This document shows positions 35,373 to 44,323 of a stretch of 64,000 nt of DNA, piece by piece. Under the pieces are notes generated by a model. That model had not been told where the DNA came from. It made no database searches and saw nothing but the letters and a program-made list of their open reading frames with translations. Source of the DNA: Streptomyces kanamyceticus (GTDB lineage Bacteria; Actinomycetota; Actinomycetes; Streptomycetales; Streptomycetaceae); NCBI RefSeq assembly GCF_008704495.1, contig NZ_CP023699.1:5084001-5148000 (forward strand), written 5' to 3'. How positions within the stretch are numbered: the stretch's first letter is position 1; each line of letters opens with the position of its first letter. A program made the translations under genes and the position numbers.

Positions 35373-36092
35373 GTGTACGACCCCACTGTCGCCCGGCTCA
35401 CCTACCGGGCCCTGCTCGGCCGCCGCCGGGCTCTGATCCTCTGCGCCCTGCCCGTCCTGCTCATCGTGATCTCCGCCGCCGTCCGCGGCTTCAGCGGCGC
35501 CGACGACCAAGTGGCCGTCGACGTCCTGGGCGGATTCGCGCTCGCCACGATGGTGCCGATCATCGGCGTCATCGCGGGCACGGGCGCGATCGGCCCGGAG
35601 ATCGACGACGGATCCGTCGTCTACCTGCTCTCCAAGCCGATCAAGCGGCCCACGATCATCTTCACCAAGCTGATCGTCGCCATCGCCGTCACCATGGCGT
35701 TCTCCGCGATCCCGACGTTCATCGCCGGAATGATCCTGAACGGCAACGGACAGCAGATCGCCATCGCGTACACCATCGCGTCGCTGGTCGCCTCGATCAC
35801 CTACGCGGCGATCTTCCTGCTGCTCGGCACCGTCACCCGGCACGCCGTGGTCTTCGGGCTCGTCTACGCCCTGGTCTGGGAGGCCCTCTTCGGCTCCCTG
35901 GTCGCCGGGGCGCGCACCCTCAGCGTGCAGCAGTGGTCCCTCGCGGTGGCCCAGAAGGTCGGCGAGGGCGATCTGATCACCTCGGACGTCGGCCTGCCCG
36001 CCGCGACGATCCTGCTGGTCGTGGTCACGGTCGTCACGACCTGGTACGCGGGACAGAAGCTGCGGACGCTGAAGCTGGCCGGGGAGGAGTAG
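35373..36092 (+). CDS. ABC transporter permease (second)
   Basis: 239 aa with six hydrophobic segments and an ABC-2-type layout, opening DPTVARLTYRALLGRRRALI. GTG start at 35373 with AAGGGAG. It completes the four-gene cluster ATPase-permease-ATPase-permease and is followed by a terminator at 36118-36149. Confidence 0.88.
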   Translation: MYDPTVARLTYRALLGRRRALILCALPVLLIVISAAVRGFSGADDQVAVDVLGGFALATMVPIIGVIAGTGAIGPEIDDGSVVYLLSKPIKRPTIIFTKLIVAIAVTMAFSAIPTFIAGMILNGNGQQIAIAYTIASLVASITYAAIFLLLGTVTRHAVVFGLVYALVWEALFGSLVAGARTLSVQQWSLAVAQKVGEGDLITSDVGLPAATILLVVVTVVTTWYAGQKLRTLKLAGEE

Positions 36093-36117
36093 CCCGCGCC
36101 CGTCTTGACGGTGCTTT

Positions 36118-36149
36118 CACCCTCCCATCAGGACACTGGTGGGAGGGTG
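36118..36149 (+). terminator. Terminator after the ABC cluster
   Basis: Perfect 10-bp inverted repeat, CACCCTCCCA (36118-36127) with TGGGAGGGTG (36140-36149), 12-nt loop, 25 nt past the last permease stop. Confidence 0.8.
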
Positions 36150-36173
36150 CGCTGTTTCCGAGGAGGTGCCGCG

Positions 36174-36389
36174 ATGGCGAGGGCATCGGAGGAGGACTGG
36201 GACGACGTCGTCCTGGACGAGGACTTCGTGCGGTCCGCGGCGGCGGAGGAGCCGTCGGCGCGGGCCCGCATGCTCGCCGAGCGGTGGCGGGCGCGCGGGG
36301 CGCCCGAGCCGCAGCCGTGGCGCTCCGACGAGCCGCCCGCGGGATGGTTCTTCAGCAGGTCACGCCGGAGGAAGTGGCGTCGGCGCTAG
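36174..36389 (+). CDS. Small hypothetical protein, 71 aa
   Basis: Highly charged: acidic first third (EEDWDDVVLDEDF), then Ala/Arg-rich, ending RSRRRKWRRR. No recognised domain. GAGGAGG lies 7 nt before the ATG at 36174 and the codon usage is typical of the neighbours, which supports a real gene. Confidence 0.65.
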   Translation: MARASEEDWDDVVLDEDFVRSAAAEEPSARARMLAERWRARGAPEPQPWRSDEPPAGWFFSRSRRRKWRRR

Positions 36390-36658
36390 CGTCGCGGCGG
36401 CGCCGGGGCGGATTTATTCGGTGGCGGTGAACTCGCGTTGCGGGCAGAGTAGTTGACGTCACCGCGCCAGGAATTGGCGCTCACCTGCTGGGAGAGGAGC
36501 CGACGTGTCCGTCAGGACGAGTCCGTCGAGTTCCCACCAGGGCAGCCCGCGGCAGGCGCCGGAGTAGTTACTCACTCCGTGGAGCCCCGCTCACGGGGGA
36601 GCTGCCCGGGGCGGCCGCTTCGAGCGCGCAGAGACCGTTCTGCGCGGGCCGCCCACCC

Positions 36659-36746
<88 letters not shown>

Positions 36747-36820
36747 CGTAGCGTTGCACTGGGCTTGAGCGGGTCGTGGTGCTCGGGTCCGGGGCCGGTG
36801 TCGTCACCGGCTCCGCCGAG

Positions 36821-36846
36821 TTCGTCCTCAAACGCCGGACGGGCTG
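36821..36846. repeat. Dispersed Streptomyces repeat segment
   Basis: CTCAAACGCCGGACGGGCTG and its flanks, directly before the stop codon of the leftward HAD gene. From memory this is a sequence repeated many times in Streptomyces intergenic DNA; its function is unknown. Confidence 0.5.
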
Positions 36847-37671
36847 TTACGCCAGCAACCGCTCCAGCACCACCGCGATGCCGTCCGCCTCGTTCGACGT
36901 GGTCACCTCGTCGGCGATCGCCTTGAGTTCCTCATGGGCGTTGGCCATGGCTACGCCGTGGGCCGACCAGGCGAACATCGGGATGTCGTTGGGCATGTCG
37001 CCGAAGGCGATCGTGTCCGCGGCCTTCGCGCCCAGGCGGCGGGCCGCCAGGGAGAGGCCCGTGGCCTTGGAGAGGCCGAGGGGCAGGAGCTCGACGATGC
37101 CCTCGCCCGCCATCGTGACGCCGACCAGGTCGCCCGCCACCTGACGGGCCACGTCCGCGAGGGCGTCGTCGCCGAGGCCGGGGTGCTGGACGTACACCTT
37201 GTTCAGCGGGGCCGCCCACAGATCGGCGATGTCCGTGAAGGGGATCACCGGGAGCGGGCCCTCCTGGACCCCGTACCCGGGGCCGACCAGGACCTCGCCG
37301 TCGATGCCGTCGCGGCTCGCGGCGAGTGCCAGGGGGCCGATCTCCGCCTCGATCTTGGCCAGCGCGAGGCCCGCCAGCTGCCGGTCGAGCGTCACCGACG
37401 TCAGCAGCCGGCGCTCCCCCGCGTGGTAGACCTGCGCGCCCTGCCCGCACACCGCTATGCCCTCGTAGCCGAGGTCGTCGAGGATGTGACGGGTCCAGGG
37501 CACCGCACGGCCGGTGACGATGATGTGCGCGGCGCCCGCCGCGGTGACCGCGGTGAGCGCCTCGCGCGTCCGTTCCGAAACCGTGTCGTCGGGGCGCAGC
37601 AGCGTCCCGTCGAGGTCGGTCGCGACCAGCTTGTACGGGAAGGAGGGCGTGACCGGAGCTGGGTGGCTCAC
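36847..37671 (-). CDS. HAD family (Cof-type) phosphatase, second copy
   Basis: 274 aa. [11 protein letters not shown] (motif I), VTGRAVPW (motif II), a cap domain, then [14 protein letters not shown] and [10 protein letters not shown] (motifs III/IV), all complete. The layout matches the HAD gene at 24430-25371. GTG 37671 overlaps the serS stop by 4 nt (GTGA), so it is translated with serS. Substrate unknown. Confidence 0.85.
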   Translation of the reverse strand: MSHPAPVTPSFPYKLVATDLDGTLLRPDDTVSERTREALTAVTAAGAAHIIVTGRAVPWTRHILDDLGYEGIAVCGQGAQVYHAGERRLLTSVTLDRQLAGLALAKIEAEIGPLALAASRDGIDGEVLVGPGYGVQEGPLPVIPFTDIADLWAAPLNKVYVQHPGLGDDALADVARQVAGDLVGVTMAGEGIVELLPLGLSKATGLSLAARRLGAKAADTIAFGDMPNDIPMFAWSAHGVAMANAHEELKAIADEVTTSNEADGIAVVLERLLA

Positions 37672-38945
37672 TTGGCGATGGGCTCCAAAATCTCTCGTCC
37701 CCCGAGGTAAGGACGCAGCACCTCGGGCACCACCACGGAGCCGTCGGCCTGCTGGTGATTCTCCAGGATGGCCACGATGGTGCGCGGGACGGCGCACAGC
37801 GTGCCGTTCAGCGTCGCGAGGGGCTGGATCTTCTTGCCCTCGCGCATGCGCACGGAGAGGCGGCGGGCCTGGAAGCCGTCGCAGTTCGAGGCCGAGGTCA
37901 GCTCGCGGTACTTGCCCTGGGTGGGGATCCACGCCTCGCAGTCGAACTTGCGCGAGGCCGAGGAGCCGAGGTCACCGGTGGCGACGTCGATCACCTGGAA
38001 GGGCAGGCCGAGGCCGGTCAGCCACTGCTTCTCCCACTCCAGGAGGCGCTGGTGCTCGTTCTCCGCGTCGGCCGGGTCGACGTACGAGAACATCTCGACC
38101 TTGTCGAACTGGTGCACGCGGAAGATGCCGCGGGTGTCCTTGCCGTACGTGCCCGCCTCGCGGCGGAAGCAGGGCGAGAAACCGGCGTACCGCAGGGGCA
38201 GCTTGTCGGCGTCGATGATCTCGTCCATGTGGTACCCGGCGAGGGCCACCTCGGAGGTGCCGACCAGGTAGTAGTCGTCCTTCTCCAGGTGGTACACGTT
38301 GTCCGCGGCCTGGCCGAGGAAGCCGGTGCCCTCCATGGCGCGCGGGCGGACCAGGGCGGGCGTCAGCATCGGGACGAACCCGGCCTCCGTCGCCTGCGCG
38401 ATCGCCGCGTTCACCAGGGCGAGCTCCAGGAGCGCGCCGACGCCGGTGAGGTAGTAGAAGCGCGAGCCGGAGACCTTCGCGCCGCGCTCGACGTCGATGG
38501 CGCCGAGCGCCTCGCCGAGCTCCAGGTGGTCCTTCGGCTCGAAGCCCTCGGCCGCGAAGTCGCGCGGGGTGCCGATGGTGTCGAGGACGACGAAGTCCTC
38601 CTCGCCGCCTACGGGGACGTCCGCGTGGACGATGTTGCCGAGCTTCAGCAGGAGGCTCTTGGTCTCCTCGTCGGCCTCGTTCTGAGCCGCCTCGGCGGAC
38701 TTCACGTCGACCTTGAGCTGCTCGGCCCTCGTCAGGAGCTCGGCGCGCTCCTCGGGCGTGGCCTTGGGGATGAGCTTGCCGAGCGACTTCTGCTCGGAGC
38801 GCAGCTCGTCGAAGCGGACGCCGGACGACCTGCGCCGCTCGTCGGCGGAGAGCAGGGCGTCGACGAGCTCGACGTCCTCTCCACGGGCGCGCTGGGAGGC
38901 GCGAACACGGTCGGGGTCCTCACGGAGCAGGCGAAGGTCAATCAC
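37668..38945 (-). CDS. serS: Seryl-tRNA synthetase
   Basis: 425 aa, class II synthetase. The N-terminal coiled-coil arm (about 25-105) binds the long variable arm of tRNA-Ser, and the catalytic domain carries the motif 2 segment [20 protein letters not shown] and the motif 3 region. It charges tRNA-Ser in the cytoplasm. It is followed by the coupled HAD gene; its own promoter must lie in the DnaA-box-rich region before 38945. Confidence 0.97.
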   Translation of the reverse strand: MIDLRLLREDPDRVRASQRARGEDVELVDALLSADERRRSSGVRFDELRSEQKSLGKLIPKATPEERAELLTRAEQLKVDVKSAEAAQNEADEETKSLLLKLGNIVHADVPVGGEEDFVVLDTIGTPRDFAAEGFEPKDHLELGEALGAIDVERGAKVSGSRFYYLTGVGALLELALVNAAIAQATEAGFVPMLTPALVRPRAMEGTGFLGQAADNVYHLEKDDYYLVGTSEVALAGYHMDEIIDADKLPLRYAGFSPCFRREAGTYGKDTRGIFRVHQFDKVEMFSYVDPADAENEHQRLLEWEKQWLTGLGLPFQVIDVATGDLGSSASRKFDCEAWIPTQGKYRELTSASNCDGFQARRLSVRMREGKKIQPLATLNGTLCAVPRTIVAILENHQQADGSVVVPEVLRPYLGGREILEPIAK

Positions 38946-39560
38946 CCCTCAAGGCTACCGTCGAGCGGTTCCGGCCCACGACTCGATATTCCATTGTGTA
39001 CGTTATGCCCGGTTTGCTAGGAAATGAATTCCCGGTTCGAGGGGTGCGTAATCATGATCGATCCGGCATCGATTCGGCCGGAAAAGCTCCGTCTCGCATG
39101 TGTCGACGGCCGGTCAATGAAAAAGGTGCCAATCCCCGAAATGGGGCAGAGTGCCCTCGCCGCCTTGACCTGAACCCCTTGCGGGAGGCGGGACTTGGAG
39201 TGCCGGTGCACTCCTGTTGTCCACAGGAATGTAGCCCTCCGAAGAGTTATCCACAGGGTGTGCGAAAGATCTGTGGATGCCGGAAGTAGTCATTCCGAAA
39301 GCCGCATGCGTGACGAAGGATTCCTTTCCCAAACCACGCTCATCCCCACTTTCGAGTGGAAATGGTTCGCTCCAAAGAGTTGATCAATGGAAAAGAGTGG
39401 ACGAGGGGTGACGTACGAGACTGTGGATGGAGTTGGGCCCTGTAGGCAGATTTGTCGACCATGTCGTGCTTCGTTGTCGACTTGTCCCCAGGTCGAGACG
39501 CACACCTGTGGATAACTTCTGTGGACAACGTAAATCTGCAGGTAGGACTGGGGCGATTGG
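38946..39560. other. 615-nt intergenic region with DnaA boxes between serS and pheA
   Basis: No convincing gene. Composition is more AT-rich than the surroundings. It holds a DnaA-box cluster (39217-39528) and presumably the serS promoter. Short open frames here have atypical codon use and are not called. Confidence 0.7.
39217..39528. promoter_or_regulatory. DnaA-box cluster (D78-like) between serS and pheA
   Basis: Four perfect 9-mers: TTGTCCACA 39217-39225 and TTATCCACA 39247-39255 on one strand, TGTGGATAA 39507-39515 and TGTGGACAA 39520-39528 on the other. Near matches include TTGTCCCCA at 39482-39490. The two pairs face each other about 250 nt apart. Extra-oriC DnaA-box clusters near oriC are known in S. 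coelicolor (D78, H24, H69); matching this one to D78 is inference. Confidence 0.85.
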
Positions 39561-40496
39561 CTAGAAACGGCCGTCCTGGCTGCGCGCCAGCCAGTCCGCC
39601 GCCGCCATGAACGCCTCGTCCGACGTGCCGGGCCGCAGCGGCCGCACATCGGCGGGCGCCGCCCCTGCCCGCGGATACGAGCCGAGGAAGCGCACCTGGG
39701 GGCAGATCCGCTTGAGGCCCATCAGCGCCTCGCCGACCCGGCGGTCGGTGATGTGCCCCTCGGCGTCCACCGAGAAGCAGTAGTTGCCGATGCCCTGGCC
39801 GGTCGGGCGCGATTCGATCCGCATGAGGTTGACGCCGCGTACGGCGAACTCCTGGAGCAGTTCGAGCAGCGCGCCGGGGTGGTCGTCGCCGAGCCAGATC
39901 ACGACGGAGGTCTTGTCGGCGCCCGTCGGCGCGGCGGGCCTGGCCGGGCGGCCGACGAGCACGAAGCGGGTCTCGGCGTTCACCGCGTCGTGGATCTCGC
40001 TGACCAGCGGCACGAGCCCGTACGTCGCCGCGGCGAACTCGCCCGCGAAGGCGGCGTCGAAGCGGCCCTCCTGGACCAGGCGCGCGCCGTCCGCGTTCGA
40101 GGCGGCCGACTCCCACAGGGCGTCGGGCAGGTGCGCGGCGAGCCAGTTGCGCACCTGGGGCTGGGCCACCGGGTGGCCGGTCACCGTCTTGATGTCGGTG
40201 AGCGCGGTGCCCGGGCGCACGAGCAGGGCGAAGGTGATCGGCAGGACCACCTCGCGGTAGATCATCAGGGGCTCGCCCTTGGCGAGTTCGTCGACGGTGG
40301 TGGTGACGCCGCCCTCGACAGAGTTCTCGATGGGCACGAGCGCGGCCGCCGCCTCGCCGTTGCGGACCGCGTCGAGCGTGGCCGGTACGGACACCATCGG
40401 GACCAGCTCCCGGGCGGCCGCTTCGGGCAGCGTGCGGAGAGCGGCCTCGGTGAAGGTGCCCTCGGGGCCGAGATAGGTGTAGCGCGTGGCCGACAT
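39561..40496 (-). CDS. pheA: Prephenate dehydratase
   Basis: 311 aa. The N-terminal catalytic domain opens YTYLGPEGTFTEAAL and contains PIENSVEGGVT. The C-terminal ACT regulatory domain has the phenylalanine-site motif ESRPTGQGIGNYCF. It converts prephenate to phenylpyruvate for phenylalanine synthesis and should be feedback-inhibited. Separate from any chorismate mutase. ATG 40496. Confidence 0.95.
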   Translation of the reverse strand: MSATRYTYLGPEGTFTEAALRTLPEAAARELVPMVSVPATLDAVRNGEAAAALVPIENSVEGGVTTTVDELAKGEPLMIYREVVLPITFALLVRPGTALTDIKTVTGHPVAQPQVRNWLAAHLPDALWESAASNADGARLVQEGRFDAAFAGEFAAATYGLVPLVSEIHDAVNAETRFVLVGRPARPAAPTGADKTSVVIWLGDDHPGALLELLQEFAVRGVNLMRIESRPTGQGIGNYCFSVDAEGHITDRRVGEALMGLKRICPQVRFLGSYPRAGAAPADVRPLRPGTSDEAFMAAADWLARSQDGRF

Positions 40497-40572
40497 ACCG
40501 TCACCCTAATGGCCCGTACGTGGCATGGCTCACGCGTCTCACAGGGCGACCCCCGCACCCCCGCGGGGCCCC

Positions 40573-41820
40573 TCACCCCTCCAGCAGCCGCTGCCCCACG
40601 TACTCGCCCTTCGCCGCCCCGCCCGGCACCGCGAAGAGCCCGCTCGACTCGTGCCGGAGGAACTCCGACAGGGCGTCGCCCCGGTCGAGCTTGCGCTGGA
40701 CCGGGACGAAGCCGCGGACCGGGTCCGCCTGCCAGCAGACGAAGAGCAGCCCCGCGTCCGGCGCGCCCTTGCCGTCGAAGCCGTCGTGGTACGAGAAGGG
40801 GCGGCGCAGCATCGCGGCGCCGCCGTTCTGGTCGGGCCGCGAGATGCGGGCGTGCGCGTTGACGGGGATGACGAGCGTGCCGTCGGCGCCGGTCTTCTCC
40901 AGGTCGGGCTCGGTGGTCTCCGTGCCGCCGGTCAGCGGCGAACCGTCCGACTTGTGCCGCCCGATCACCGCCTCCTGGTCCTTGCGGCCGAGCTTCTCCC
41001 AGCTGTCGAGGAGCATCCGGATCCGGCGTACGACCACGTAGGAGCCGCCCGCCATCCACGCGGGGTCGCCGTCGGCGGGCACGAAGACGCGCTCGTCGAA
41101 GTCCTTGTCCGACGGCTTCGGGTTGTTCGTGCCGTCGACCTGGCCCATCAGATTGCGGGTCGTCATCGGGTGCGCGGTGGCGCCAGGGGAGCGGTTGAAG
41201 CCGTTCATCTGCCAGCGCACGCGCGCCGCCCCCGCCGCGTCCCGCTGGATCGCCCGCAGCGCGTGGAAGGCTACCAGCGAGTCGTTCGCGCCGATCTGCA
41301 CCCACAGGTCGCCGTTGCTGCGCGCCTTGTCGAGCCGGTCGGACGAGAAGTCCGGCAGTGGATCGAGGGCGTCCGGGCGCTGCTTCGCAAGGCCCGTACG
41401 GGCGAAGAAGCTCGCGCCGAAGCCGAACGTGACGGTGAGGGAGGAGGGGCCCGCGTCCCGGGCGACCGACGTGTCGTCGCCCGCCACGGGCTCGCCCGCC
41501 ATCAGCCGCGCGGCAGTGGCCGACCAGCGGCGCAGCAGGGCCGCCGCCTCCTTGCGACCGGCGCCCGCCGTCAGGTCGAAGGCGGCGAGGTGGCCGCTGG
41601 CCTGTGTCGGCGTGGTGATGCCTGCCTGATGTTTCCCGTGAAACATGACCTCGTCCGTGCCGAGCGACGCGAGCGCCGCCTTCGACACGCCGTCCGAGGA
41701 CGAGCCCGAGCCCGAGGAGGCCGCGGCATAGCCGACCGCGCCGCCCCCCGCGCCGAGCGCGAGGCCGGTCGCGCCCGCGGTGCCGAGCAGCCGACGCCGC
41801 GAGATCCCGTTGTCCGCCAT
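40573..41820 (-). CDS. Tat-exported DyP-type peroxidase (EfeB/DtpA-like)
   Basis: 415 aa. A Tat signal SRRRLLGTAG at the N-terminus is followed by a haem peroxidase domain of the dye-decolorising type with GQVDGTNNP and the distal Asp. In S. lividans the homologue DtpA works with ECuC and Sco in copper-dependent development (established, from memory); the same genes follow here. The DNA coding for FHGK contains a parS-like site at 41631-41644. Confidence 0.9.
   Translation of the reverse strand: MADNGISRRRLLGTAGATGLALGAGGGAVGYAAASSGSGSSSDGVSKAALASLGTDEVMFHGKHQAGITTPTQASGHLAAFDLTAGAGRKEAAALLRRWSATAARLMAGEPVAGDDTSVARDAGPSSLTVTFGFGASFFARTGLAKQRPDALDPLPDFSSDRLDKARSNGDLWVQIGANDSLVAFHALRAIQRDAAGAARVRWQMNGFNRSPGATAHPMTTRNLMGQVDGTNNPKPSDKDFDERVFVPADGDPAWMAGGSYVVVRRIRMLLDSWEKLGRKDQEAVIGRHKSDGSPLTGGTETTEPDLEKTGADGTLVIPVNAHARISRPDQNGGAAMLRRPFSYHDGFDGKGAPDAGLLFVCWQADPVRGFVPVQRKLDRGDALSEFLRHESSGLFAVPGGAAKGEYVGQRLLEG
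41631..41644. promoter_or_regulatory. Degenerate parS-like site inside the DyP gene
   Basis: GTTTCCCGTGAAAC differs from the 14-bp parS consensus by one base at position 6. It lies 24 kb from the exact parS at 17840. ParB binding is uncertain. Confidence 0.45.
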
Positions 41821-41831
41821 GGTGGTTCCGT

Positions 41832-43790
41832 TCAGCCGATCTGCGCGTTCTTTTTCACGGTGACCTGGTCGATGTCCGAGGTCCGCACGGTCACCGCGAT
41901 CTTCCAGTCGCCCGCCATCGGGATCTGCACCCCGCTCGCACTCCAGTGTCCGGTGGCGATGTGGTCGGGAGCGACGGGCAGCGGTCCGACGTCCTTCGAC
42001 TCCAGAGTGAAGGAGACCTTCACCTCGGGGATGTCGAAGGCGCTGCCGTTGGGCCGCTTCACGTAGATGTGCAGGGCGTTGCTGCCGGTGCGGCCCGGGT
42101 CGAGGTCGAGCTGCACCGTGCCCTTGCCGTCCTGGCCACCTGTGTCGAAGGGCACCTTGAGCGTGAGCGGGCCCGAGCGCTGCGCCGCCGCGGCCGAGGT
42201 GGCCTTGGCGGCCTCCTCCTCCGTACGGCCCGGCTCGGTGGTCGTCAGGATCGTGGTGACGGCCAGCAGGACGACGGCGATGCCCGCCTCGGTGAGCACC
42301 GAGCGGCGCAGCCCCGAGCGGTGCGGGTCGGCGTCGCGGATGCGCTTCTCGCGGGCGCTCGCCATGGCCGCCTGCTGGCGGGCGAGCTGGGCGGAGCGCT
42401 GGGCGTCGGCGCCGCCGGAGGGCACCGTGACGGGCTTCTCCGTGCGCTGCTCGACGACCACGGCGGCCGCGGCCTCCGGGGCGAGTCCGCCCGCCTCCGC
42501 GGCGATGCGGCCGGTCCAGCGCCGCGAGATGTAGGCGACGCCCACCAGGACGACGACCAGGCCGACCTTGACGAGGAGCAGCTGCCCGTACGACGTACCG
42601 GTCAGCGCCGACCACGAGCCGACCTGCCGCCACGACTGGTAGAGGCCGGTCGCGGCGAGGACGACGACGCTGGTGAAGGCGACCCGTGAGAACCGCCGTA
42701 CGGCCGCCTCCTCCACCGACGGCGTGCGGTAGAGCGCGACGACGAGCGCGGCGAGCCCGCCGAGCCAGGCGGCGACGGCCAGCAGGTGCAGCACGTCGAC
42801 GGGCATCGCGAGCCCCGCCTGGATGCCGGTCGACGCGTGTTCGGCCATCGCCCAGGTCGCCGCGATCCCGATGGCGACGACGGTGCCGCCGATGGCGAGC
42901 CCGAAGGTGAGGTCCTTCTTCTCCTTGGGGTCGGTCCGCTTCTCGTACGCCCCGAAGAGCACCGCGATGAACAGCGCGGCGGCGGCGAGCAGCAGCAGCC
43001 GGGAGACCAGGGCCGCGCCGGTCTTGGTGTTGAGGACGTCGCCGAGCTTGCCCATGTCGAAGGCGTCGGCGAGCTTGCCGGAGCTGGTGTAGGGGGCGCG
43101 CAGCAGGAGGAGGGCGAGGGTGGCGCCGGTCAGCGTGACCCAGCCGTACGTCACCAGGCGCTGGACGGGCCGTACGCCCGCGCCGCGCGGCCAGCAGCCG
43201 AGCACGAAGGCGGCGCCGCCGACGACCAGGATGAACCCGGCGTACGAGAAGTAGCGCGCGATGTCGTAGAGCACGCCGACCAGGCCGCCGCCCGCCTCCT
43301 GGTCGGGCAGCGCGACCTTGGTGTCGGAGGGCGCGCCGATGGAGAAGGTGAAGGCGCCGGCGACGGGGTGGCTGTCGGCGGAGACCACCTGGTAGGCGAC
43401 GGTGAAGGTGCCGTCGGGCAGGCCGGGACGGAGCTTCACGCCGTAGGTGTTGGAGCCGAGGTCGGTGGTCTTCTTGGTGTCGGCGCGCTTGCCCGAGGGG
43501 TCGAGCACCCGCACCGAGCCGTCCGACATGGCGACCTTCTCGGAGAAGGTGAGCTTCACCTGGTCGGGAGCCTTGGGGACCACCGCTCCCTGCTTCGGGT
43601 CGCTGCCGGTCAGCGCGGCGTGCGCGGAGGCGGGCGCGGCACCGGCGAGGAACGCGCCGGTCGCGGCGACGATCACCAGGAGGAGCCGCAGGAGGCGTGG
43701 CACGCCGGTCCAGGCGTGGCCAGCGGTCCTGGAACCGGGAGCGGTCCTGGAACCGGGAGCGTTCCCGGAGCGGGGAGCGATGGTCTGCAT
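41832..43790 (-). CDS. CopC-CopD fusion copper-resistance/import membrane protein
   Basis: 652 aa. After a signal region, the CopC domain begins with HAALTGSDPKQGAVV (copper-ligand His) and covers about 55-150. CopD spans (at least eight hydrophobic segments, about 190-480) and a C-terminal extracytoplasmic YtkA-like domain follow. This layout (YcnJ type) is linked to copper uptake or tolerance. The N-terminal tail before the signal contains tandem repeats (APGSRT). ATG 43790 is preferred over TTG 43793. Confidence 0.85.
   Translation of the reverse strand: MQTIAPRSGNAPGSRTAPGSRTAGHAWTGVPRLLRLLLVIVAATGAFLAGAAPASAHAALTGSDPKQGAVVPKAPDQVKLTFSEKVAMSDGSVRVLDPSGKRADTKKTTDLGSNTYGVKLRPGLPDGTFTVAYQVVSADSHPVAGAFTFSIGAPSDTKVALPDQEAGGGLVGVLYDIARYFSYAGFILVVGGAAFVLGCWPRGAGVRPVQRLVTYGWVTLTGATLALLLLRAPYTSSGKLADAFDMGKLGDVLNTKTGAALVSRLLLLAAAALFIAVLFGAYEKRTDPKEKKDLTFGLAIGGTVVAIGIAATWAMAEHASTGIQAGLAMPVDVLHLLAVAAWLGGLAALVVALYRTPSVEEAAVRRFSRVAFTSVVVLAATGLYQSWRQVGSWSALTGTSYGQLLLVKVGLVVVLVGVAYISRRWTGRIAAEAGGLAPEAAAAVVVEQRTEKPVTVPSGGADAQRSAQLARQQAAMASAREKRIRDADPHRSGLRRSVLTEAGIAVVLLAVTTILTTTEPGRTEEEAAKATSAAAAQRSGPLTLKVPFDTGGQDGKGTVQLDLDPGRTGSNALHIYVKRPNGSAFDIPEVKVSFTLESKDVGPLPVAPDHIATGHWSASGVQIPMAGDWKIAVTVRTSDIDQVTVKKNAQIG
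43723..43776. repeat. 18-bp tandem repeats in the CopC-CopD N-terminus
   Basis: Two identical 18-bp units (43723-43740, 43741-43758) and a third diverged unit to 43776, encoding repeated APGSRT in the tail before the signal sequence. Confidence 0.85.
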
Positions 43791-43804
43791 CAACGGTCCG
43801 TCCC

Positions 43805-44323
43805 TCAGTGCGACTTGTGCGAGCCGTGTGCCGACTCGCCCTGCTGCTCGGGGTTGTGCGTCGCTTCCTTGACCGGCACCTCGACCTTGATCGGGTCCGA
43901 CTTCTGGAAGTGCAGTGTCACGGCCACCTTGTCGCCCTGCTTCGGCTTGCGCTTCAGCTTTTCGAACATCAGGTGGTTGCCGCCGCGGGTGAAGTCGAGC
44001 TGTCCTTCGGCGGGCACGGTGAAGGATTCCTGCTCCTTCATCGCGCCGTCCTTGGAGCTGTGCAGCGTGACGTCGCCCGCGATGTCGCTGGTGGCGGAGG
44101 TCAGCTTGTCGGCGCCGCCCGCGTTGTCGATCTTCAGGAAGCCCGCGGCCATGTCGTCCATGGTGGGCTCGGGGATGAAGGCCCCGCTGACCTTCAGTTC
44201 GGGCTTGTCGGCGGACTCCTTGGCGTCGGAGTCGCCGCCGCAGCCCGCCAGGGTCAGCGCCGCGGCCAGCGCTATGGCGCCGCCCGCGAGGGCGCGGCGG
44301 TGGGTGGTGGTGCGGTGGTTCAC
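43805..44323 (-). CDS. PCuAC-type extracytoplasmic copper chaperone (ECuC-like)
   Basis: 172 aa. Lipobox LAGC (Cys28) at the end of the signal peptide. The PCuAC fold follows, with metal-ligand candidates in PEPTMDDMAAGF and HLMFEKLKRK and a His-rich C-terminus. It delivers copper outside the membrane. GTG 44323 overlaps the stop of the upstream Sco gene (GTGA). Confidence 0.88.
   Translation of the reverse strand: MNHRTTTHRRALAGGAIALAAALTLAGCGGDSDAKESADKPELKVSGAFIPEPTMDDMAAGFLKIDNAGGADKLTSATSDIAGDVTLHSSKDGAMKEQESFTVPAEGQLDFTRGGNHLMFEKLKRKPKQGDKVAVTLHFQKSDPIKVEVPVKEATHNPEQQGESAHGSHKSH

Noticed and set aside
39017..39383. Short frames in the serS-pheA gap
   Set aside because: Atypical codon use, no ribosome sites, and the DNA is explained by DnaA boxes.
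39217..39528. oriC itself
   Set aside because: DnaA boxes are present but dnaA, dnaN and the expected gene order are not; better explained as an extra-oriC cluster.
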